NCBI GenBank assembly: GCA_016839345.1
Contig: JAEOUL010000126.1
Coordinates: 1 to 10,450, forward strand
Reading direction: 5' to 3'
Length of the DNA: 10,450 nt
DNA from: Candidatus Thorarchaeota archaeon
Lineage (GTDB): Archaea; Asgardarchaeota; Thorarchaeia; Thorarchaeales; Thorarchaeaceae
This document shows, one piece after another, positions 6,824 to 10,450 of the stretch. The notes beneath the pieces were generated by a model. That model was not told where the DNA came from. It did not search any database and saw only the letters and a list, made by a program, of their open reading frames with translations. Every line of letters starts with the position of its first letter. Position 1 is the first letter of the stretch. Made by a program: the position numbers and the translations under genes.

Positions 6824-6830
6824 TCACCTT
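6824..6830 (-). promoter_or_regulatory. Shine-Dalgarno site deciding a TTG start
   Basis: On the minus strand AAGGTGA, complementary to the 3' end of archaeal 16S rRNA over AGGTGA, lies four bases before the TTG at 6819. It supports the shorter form of the RimJ/RimL-type gene over the ATG at 6882. Confidence 0.55.
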
Positions 6831-6902
6831 GTTCAATTTCATTGAAAATATCACTTAAGAAACTACAATCGTTCAGGCACATAGTCTGTCCTTTGTGAGA
6901 GC

Positions 6903-6947
6903 AGCTACTTCTTGCTAATGTAACGATTTGGATTGAGAATAGTAGCT
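6903..6947. repeat. Inverted repeat AGCTACT ... AGTAGCT in divergent spacer
   Basis: Seven-base perfect arms (6903-6909 and 6941-6947) are separated by 31 bases, between the divergent RimJ/RimL-type and TIGR04076 genes. It could be a spaced operator. The long loop argues against a stable hairpin, and chance is possible. Confidence 0.25.
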
Positions 6948-7024
6948 ATCACTAAGAATGAACATAGATGCTCTTTAAGAGATAACCATTGCAAGGGATT
7001 ATCTTCAGAACAAAGCTGATATCA

Positions 7025-7354
7025 ATGGCAGATGCATATCGCATTTCCGCAAAGGTTGTAGAGATTCGTACAGAAACTGGATATACTCCTTGTGAGCTCT
7101 ACAAACTGGGCGACGAGTTTGATTTGACAGTTCCAGAAGAAAAGCAGAGAATCTGTCGATGGGTATACAATTCGATGTTTCCAATTATGGTGATTTTGGA
7201 GTCTGGAGGTAAACTACCTTGGGAGCCTAGCCCCACGGTAATATCTTGTCCTAATCCGCATAGAGGTGTGATCTTTCAGCTTCGTAAAGAAGGTATTCGG
7301 AAAGTTGAATCATGCTGTTGGATACCATATAAAATTGCAGGTGAAATCGTGTAA
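7025..7354 (+). CDS. TIGR04076 family protein of unknown function
   Basis: From the ATG at 7025 this is a 109-residue protein with the layout of the TIGR04076 family: YRISAKVVEI near the N-terminus (5-14), a cysteine followed by KLGDEFDL (C23, 27-34), FPIMVILESGGKLPWE (52-67) and a CPNP motif (75-78) before the strand GVIFQL (81-86). The family is small, cytoplasmic and widespread in archaea and bacteria, with no established function that I can name. Cysteines 23, 44 and 75 lie at typical family positions, while the Cys97-Cys98 pair near the C-terminus looks extra. The frame is open upstream to a TTG at 6989, but those residues are not family-like. No strong ribosome-binding site precedes 7025, so the start could be leaderless. 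The RidA gene lies 82 bp downstream on the same strand. Confidence 0.82.
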   Translation: MADAYRISAKVVEIRTETGYTPCELYKLGDEFDLTVPEEKQRICRWVYNSMFPIMVILESGGKLPWEPSPTVISCPNPHRGVIFQLRKEGIRKVESCCWIPYKIAGEIV

Positions 7355-7424
7355 TGTTCATTATCGGACAATTATTGCCTGTAGTGCAACGAACAATGAA
7401 TTAACATTGAAATAAAACACACAT

Positions 7425-7431
7425 AGGTGAT
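7425..7431 (+). promoter_or_regulatory. Strong Shine-Dalgarno site of the RidA gene
   Basis: AGGTGAT lies five bases before the ATG at 7437. It is perfectly complementary to the usual 16S rRNA 3' end and shows that leadered translation is used in this genome. Confidence 0.65.
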
Positions 7432-7436
7432 ACAAA

Positions 7437-7817
7437 ATGTTTCGTGAAGTAATTACAACAGACAAAGCACCAAAAGCTATAGGACCCTTTTCTCAGGGAA
7501 TTAATGCAAATGGTTTTGTTTTCTGCTCTGGGCAGATTTCATCAGACCCAGAATCTGGTGATCTTGTTTTGGGTTCAATAGAAGAACAGACGGAACGGAT
7601 ATTCATGAATATCTCCGAAGTGCTAATCGCAGGTGGTTCAGCACTTGAAAAAGTAGTCAAAGTTACTGTCTTTCTAAAGGATATGAATGATTTCAACGAG
7701 ATGAACACTGAATACAAAAAGTGGTTTCCAGTAAATCCGCCTGCTAGAACAACTGTCCAAGTAGCTAATTTGCCCCTTAATGTCGATATTGAGATTGATG
7801 TTATTGCACTTCAATAG
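7437..7817 (+). CDS. ridA: RidA family enamine/imine deaminase
   Basis: This 126-residue protein is the standard length of the RidA (YjgF/YER057c/UK114) family. RidA trimers hydrolyse the reactive enamine/imine products of PLP enzymes such as threonine dehydratase to 2-oxo acids, so protecting other PLP enzymes. Landmarks are the N-terminal TTDKAPKAIGPFSQG (7-21), FCSGQI (29-34), the substrate-carboxylate arginine in PPARTTVQV (R104) and the catalytic-site glutamate in VDIEIDVIAL (E119). The usual YSQ is FSQ (18-20), a conservative change. All residues of an active deaminase that I can check are present. AGGTGAT at 7425-7431 precedes the ATG. It shares a strand with the TIGR04076 gene 82 bp upstream and converges with the cupin gene. 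Confidence 0.95.
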   Translation: MFREVITTDKAPKAIGPFSQGINANGFVFCSGQISSDPESGDLVLGSIEEQTERIFMNISEVLIAGGSALEKVVKVTVFLKDMNDFNEMNTEYKKWFPVNPPARTTVQVANLPLNVDIEIDVIALQ

Positions 7818-7882
7818 TCCTTAGTATACATCTGGAAACTCACCCTTAGGGTACGTGTTCTTCCTATAGAGAATGAGGTTCA

Positions 7883-8230
7883 CTATTTCTCCTGAATCTG
7901 ATATCTATTTTCATCATCAAAGAAGTCGATAAGACGAGTAAAAGAGTTGATGACAGCACTATGCATCTTACCCTCAGGAACGAAGTAGACATCGCCCTCT
8001 ACAAACTGAAAAGACTTTCCTTCAATGGTATATGTTGCTTCACCCTCTACAACCATACCAAGCTGGTTTCCATGACTATGACTTGGGATAGAAACATGTG
8101 GTTCTATCTCAAAGAAAACAACCTGCATTTTCGGTCCTTGAAGTACCCATGCTTCAACTCCTTCAAATGGAATTTTAGCTTTTGGTAAGCCTTGAGTTGC
8201 ATTTTGGAAAAACTCTTTGATTTCATTCAT
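7883..8230 (-). CDS. Small single-domain cupin protein
   Basis: Starting at the ATG at 8230 this is a 115-residue one-domain cupin beginning MNEIKEFFQNATQGLPKA, a common start in this archaeal/bacterial subfamily. Cupin motif 1 is HSHGNQLGMVVEGE, with H51, H53 and Q56 as probable metal ligands (Gln in the usual Glu place). Motif 2 is FVPEGKMHSA with H90. It should form a small beta-barrel binding a divalent metal and a small molecule. Such proteins serve as dioxygenases, isomerases or sensors, and this one cannot be assigned. The frame remains open to 8371, but the extra 47 residues are not cupin-like. A TATA-like TTATCATTA (minus strand, 8270-8262) about 36 bases before the ATG would fit a very short leader. 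It lies 159 bp downstream of the EamA gene on the same strand. Confidence 0.87.
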   Translation of the reverse strand: MNEIKEFFQNATQGLPKAKIPFEGVEAWVLQGPKMQVVFFEIEPHVSIPSHSHGNQLGMVVEGEATYTIEGKSFQFVEGDVYFVPEGKMHSAVINSFTRLIDFFDDENRYQIQEK

Positions 8231-8389
8231 AACTGACCACACTGTAGTAGAGGGAAACTGGTAATGATAAGCAACTATTCTCAGAAATGGATAATCCACA
8301 TCTTGAGATTTTTCGATGTGTCTGTTCATAAAGTGATATTTCACGCACTTTCTTTTAGATTGGAAGTGCATCGAGTGTTTGATCAGTAA

Positions 8390-9286
8390 TCAAGAACCCA
8401 ATAGAACAACAATAACCCCAATAACTGTAGTAACAATTGATAGTCCAGCTCTCGTTGTGAGTTTCTCTCCTAGGACAAAGATAGAAATAGGCACTCCGAA
8501 AAGCGCAGATGTTGCTGTCAACACAGAGGCCTGGACCGCCCCAATGTATTTGATTGCGGTGACCCAGAAGATTGGTGCTAATCCCATACCAAAGACACCA
8601 GCTAAAGCCAGAACTAATGCTGGCCGCCTTGAAGGCATTTGTACATTCCTTTTCTTGGCAAGAAGTCCCAATGGAACCATAATTAAAGACCCACTAATGA
8701 TGCGAATAGATGCTCCAGTGATTGGATTGACTCCATAAACTCCTGCTTCGATGAGAATGCCACTTATTGCGAACAGAATCGCTGTTATCAATGCCAGCAG
8801 TAGTCCAAACTTATCAATGGACCAAAATTTGATTCCACCTTCCTTAGAGCCGCTTTGTTCTCTAGACAACACAAAGACACCAAGGACTACAATGACTGTG
8901 CCAATAAGTTGTGGCACGTAGATTGGTTCCCATAATAGGAAGACTGCCAGTATATTGGTAAATATTGGATAAGTCATTGATATAGGAAGTGCAAAGGAAA
9001 CCCCTATTCTACGTTGGGCAGCCAGATAACATGTGTCAGCAAATATCACACCAAGAATCATAGAAAGGATGAATGACAAGGTTGAAGATATAGGAACGGA
9101 AGCAAAAGATGATGATCCGAGAAGAACCATCGCACCAATCATCAAAGGTGCTGCTGCCCACGTCTTAATGCAGTTGACAACAAATGAATTTGAATTTCCA
9201 ATTTGAGATTGATAGATCACTGATGCAGAGGCATACGTGACACTATTAGCAAGTCCCGCAATTACCCCTACTATCATTTCAGACAT
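8390..9286 (-). CDS. EamA/DMT superfamily transporter
   Basis: The 298-residue membrane protein has ten predicted transmembrane helices in two EamA repeats (about 5-140 and 158-297), the standard drug/metabolite transporter layout. Helices are at roughly 4-24, 36-56, 68-90, 98-118, 122-141, 158-180, 190-211, 222-243, 251-271 and 278-297. Each repeat carries the expected late motif: PIFTNILAVFLLWEP (107-121) and VPISIFVLGEKLT (265-277). A charged loop (141-157) joins the repeats. The family exports or exchanges small metabolites, often amino acids or purines. The substrate is unknown. Upstream on the minus strand AAGGGGG lies about seven bases before the ATG. A TTTAAT sequence near 9332-9337 could be its box A. 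Confidence 0.93.
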   Translation of the reverse strand: MSEMIVGVIAGLANSVTYASASVIYQSQIGNSNSFVVNCIKTWAAAPLMIGAMVLLGSSSFASVPISSTLSFILSMILGVIFADTCYLAAQRRIGVSFALPISMTYPIFTNILAVFLLWEPIYVPQLIGTVIVVLGVFVLSREQSGSKEGGIKFWSIDKFGLLLALITAILFAISGILIEAGVYGVNPITGASIRIISGSLIMVPLGLLAKKRNVQMPSRRPALVLALAGVFGMGLAPIFWVTAIKYIGAVQASVLTATSALFGVPISIFVLGEKLTTRAGLSIVTTVIGVIVVLLGS

Positions 9287-9434
9287 ACAATAACCCCCTT
9301 GCAGTGTCTGAATTTCTTATCTTCTTCTTCATTAAATCGCCATTCACATACAACACTGAATCACGAAACATCTGATTATTAGATAGGTTTCTACTTCCAA
9401 ACCTGCACATAGCTCCTGTGTTTCGAATCTATCC
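9287..9434. other. Intergenic stretch upstream of the EamA gene
   Basis: I see no gene here. It holds the purine-rich ribosome-binding region of the EamA gene (9293-9300) and its possible promoter. The rest separates that gene from the PhzF remnant. Confidence 0.5.
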
Positions 9435-9811
9435 TTAAGACTGAAGGAAGAAGCGACCCTTAGCCATAGTCCTTACATGACATGAAACCTTCACATGAGG
9501 CTCCTTTGAACTCTCTACTCTTGATCTTAACAAACAGGGTCTTGCTATTTCGTGACCTTGTTCTTTGAGAATTTCAGCCCCTAATTCATGATTCTTGAGA
9601 ACTACATTTTCTTCAACAAATACTCCAATAGGTTATGCAGAGGAACCTGTTACTGGGTCTTAAGAAACACCAAGTCCTAGAGCAAACATCAGTACATGTA
9701 GGCGTGACGTCGAATGTATTGTTTCAGTTGTGAGAGTAACTGAAACATACTTGTGACTCCGAGTATGCTGCAAAAATGGAGTAATTCTGTAGGAATACTT
9801 ATGATGAGGAA
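9435..9811 (-). pseudogene. PhzF-family protein remnant, C-terminal part only
   Basis: On the minus strand a degraded but recognisable PhzF-like (phenazine-biosynthesis-like isomerase) C-terminus can be read. FALGLGVS is followed by a TAA (9660-9662) exactly where the family has Glu before DPVTGSS. Then come DPVTGSSA, a second TAA (9633-9635), PIGVFVEENVVLKNHELGAE, EQGHEIARP and a normal end at TAA 9435-9437. DPVTGS and the QGHEIGRP-like stretch are family signatures. Upstream, KYVSVTLTTETIHSTSRLH (9752-9696) is in the same frame. The piece FLIISIPTELLHFCSILGVT lies in another frame (about 9811-9752), implying a frameshift near 9750. Two nonsense codons plus a frameshift, with the N-terminal domain and its catalytic Glu region missing, make a dead gene. 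The upstream edge is uncertain. The region now serves as the leader of the membrane-protein gene on the other strand. Confidence 0.78.
9720..9747. repeat. 10-bp perfect inverted repeat with 8-base loop
   Basis: TGTTTCAGTT and AACTGAAACA flank GTGAGAGT. It lies inside the PhzF remnant and about 120 bases before the membrane-protein ATG at 9866. No T-tract follows on either strand, so a terminator is unlikely. It may be an operator or a chance product of the TVSVT/TTET coding stretch. Confidence 0.45.
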
Positions 9812-9830
9812 TGATGAATGAAATGGGCTG

Positions 9831-9845
9831 GTTACGTAATGTAAC
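9831..9845. promoter_or_regulatory. Small inverted repeat GTTAC-N5-GTAAC before membrane gene
   Basis: Five-base arms and the embedded palindrome TTACGTAA lie just upstream of the ribosome-binding site (GGAG at 9854-9857) of the gene at 9866. The position suits an operator or a 5'-UTR element, but the repeat is short. Confidence 0.25.
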
Positions 9846-9865
9846 ACAGAAAAGGAGACACAAAT

Positions 9866-10234
9866 ATGAGAACTGATACAGCGCAGAGAATTTTGTGGTT
9901 CGCGATGGTTTTCGTAGTCCTAATGGTTATTGTGACGATAATCGGTGCGATTGCGTTTACATTGGCGTTCACATTTATCGACCTAGGATCTTTCATTACC
10001 GATCCAACAGCCCTTGCGTTTCTTGAAGCCAACCCATTATTCATTCCAACTATAATATGGGTGTTTGCAGTAATCGAGATTATCTATCTACTAGTCATCT
10101 ACATGTGGCGAAATGATCCCATGGCACACAGAACTGGTTTCACAATTCTTGGTATAATACAACTACTCGCTGGTTTCAGCCTACTTGGATTACTGATTCT
10201 TCTACCAGGACTCTTGTTAGAATCTGACCAATAA
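9866..10234 (+). CDS. Three-helix membrane protein of unknown function
   Basis: This is a 122-residue hydrophobic protein that I do not recognise. Three membrane segments are evident, at about 9-38, 58-80 and 91-117, with a positive stretch WRNDPMAHR (81-89) between the last two that probably faces the cytoplasm. An outside loop with Asp/Asn (39-57) separates the first two. There is no signal peptide cleavage site and no catalytic motif. AAGGAG at 9852-9857 lies eight bases before the ATG, a good ribosome-binding site. A hairpin and T-tract follow the stop within 11 bases, so it appears to be a single-gene transcript or the end of one. Its upstream region overlaps the decayed PhzF gene on the other strand. 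Confidence 0.78.
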   Translation: MRTDTAQRILWFAMVFVVLMVIVTIIGAIAFTLAFTFIDLGSFITDPTALAFLEANPLFIPTIIWVFAVIEIIYLLVIYMWRNDPMAHRTGFTILGIIQLLAGFSLLGLLILLPGLLLESDQ

Positions 10235-10244
10235 ATTCCCTATC

Positions 10245-10278
10245 AGGAGACCGTAATTGGTCTCCTTTTGGCTTTTTT
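10245..10278 (+). terminator. Hairpin plus T-tract terminator
   Basis: AGGAGACC (10245-10252), loop GTAATT and GGTCTCCT (10259-10266) form a perfect 8-bp stem. TTT, GGC and a run of six T follow. It comes 11 bases after the membrane-protein stop. Archaea terminate mainly on T-tracts, so the T run may be the active part. The T/A-rich run to 10284 could also serve as box A for the next gene. Confidence 0.8.
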
Positions 10279-10337
10279 AAAAAGACCAGACTTACCTAGC
10301 TATTACACACCAAGTGAGAAAGTCAGGTGTTTAAATT

Positions 10338-10450
10338 ATGGAGGATGTACAGATTATCCTTTCAGCATTGTGGATATCTCTAATGCTAACTTATCTATTG
10401 GGAGATGTGATGCGAATATTTGCTGGAGATTTTGTTGCTGGGGAAATGGG
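10338..10450 (+). CDS. DUF6326-like small membrane protein, 3' partial
   Basis: An ATG at 10338 opens a frame that continues to the window end (37 complete codons). It begins MEDVQIILSALWISLMLTYL, then LGDVMRIFAGDF. The LSALWIxxMLxYLxGDV pattern matches my memory of DUF6326, small multi-helix membrane proteins of unknown function. One amphipathic/hydrophobic helix is visible. AGGTG at 10325-10329 lies eight bases before the start. The TTTTTTAAAA tract at 10273-10282 is well placed for a box A. Another small membrane gene lies immediately upstream, separated by a terminator, so the two need not be co-transcribed. The family match should be taken as moderate because most of the protein is outside the window. 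Confidence 0.65.
   Translation, partial: MEDVQIILSALWISLMLTYLLGDVMRIFAGDFVAGEM

Noticed and set aside
6820..6882. ATG-initiated extension of the RimJ/RimL-type gene
   Set aside because: The TTG at 6819 has a well-placed AGGTGA and starts at the family's first conserved residues.
7842..7852. ACCC-TTA-GGGT mini-hairpin between RidA and the cupin gene
   Set aside because: Only a 4-bp stem with no T-tract, too weak to call a terminator.
8231..8371. 47-residue N-terminal extension of the cupin
   Set aside because: Not cupin-like. The subfamily normally begins at MNEIKEFF, and a possible promoter lies inside this stretch.
8379..8738. 119-codon plus-strand frame opposite the EamA gene
   Set aside because: It is the complement of transmembrane coding sequence, with no ribosome-binding site or family resemblance.
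9633..9662. Stop-codon recoding in the PhzF-like gene
   Set aside because: Both codons are TAA, not the TAG or TGA used for pyrrolysine or selenocysteine, and there is also a frameshift and a missing N-terminus.
9660..9863. Open frame of 67 codons on the minus strand as a gene
   Set aside because: Its C-terminal third is the PhzF remnant just before a nonsense codon, and the rest has no independent support.
1..10450. CRISPR arrays, tRNA or rRNA genes, insertion sequences
   Set aside because: No regularly spaced repeats, tRNA-like cloverleaf, rRNA motifs, transposase or terminal inverted repeats were seen on either strand.

Overview
The window most likely comes from an archaeon, possibly an Asgard/Thorarchaeota-type or related uncultured lineage. 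The support is indirect. DNA is moderately AT-rich. TATA-like boxes sit at about the right distance from several starts. Shine-Dalgarno sites of the AGGTGAT/GGAGG type precede ATG and two TTG starts. The gene content (tandem medium-chain reductases, PadR-type winged helices on enzyme-like domains, a TIGR04076 protein, many GNATs) suits such genomes. The lineage is an inference; no rRNA or other marker is present.

Layout. Positions 1-2640 hold three tandem plus-strand medium-chain dehydrogenase/reductase (MDR, NADPH:quinone-reductase type) genes, the first cut by the window edge, with 35-bp spacers. A GNAT acetyltransferase follows (2805-3254). The centre is a divergent pair. On the minus strand, 3299-4792 encodes a threonine-synthase-like protein fused to a C-terminal winged helix, with the PLP-binding lysine replaced by leucine. 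On the plus strand, 4884-5738 encodes a PadR-type winged helix fused to a degenerate methyltransferase-like domain. The 91-bp spacer between them holds TATA-like tracts and palindromes. A second GNAT, related to the first, overlaps the end of the PadR gene by one base (5738-6220). A RimJ/RimL-type GNAT (6277-6819, minus), a TIGR04076 protein (7025-7354), RidA (7437-7817), a small cupin (7883-8230, minus) and an EamA/DMT transporter (8390-9286, minus) come next. A broken PhzF-family gene occupies about 9435-9811. It is followed by a three-helix membrane protein (9866-10234) with a clear hairpin/T-tract terminator, and by the start of a DUF6326-like membrane protein that runs off the window.

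How the genes may work together. The central block is the most unusual part: two divergent proteins, each joining a winged helix to an enzyme fold whose key catalytic or cofactor motif is missing, flanked by two GNAT genes of one subfamily. I infer a pair of ligand-sensing transcription regulators built from pseudoenzymes, controlling themselves and nearby genes. The ligand and targets cannot be read from the sequence. The rest looks like ordinary accessory metabolism: redox enzymes, imine detoxification, small-molecule binding and transport.
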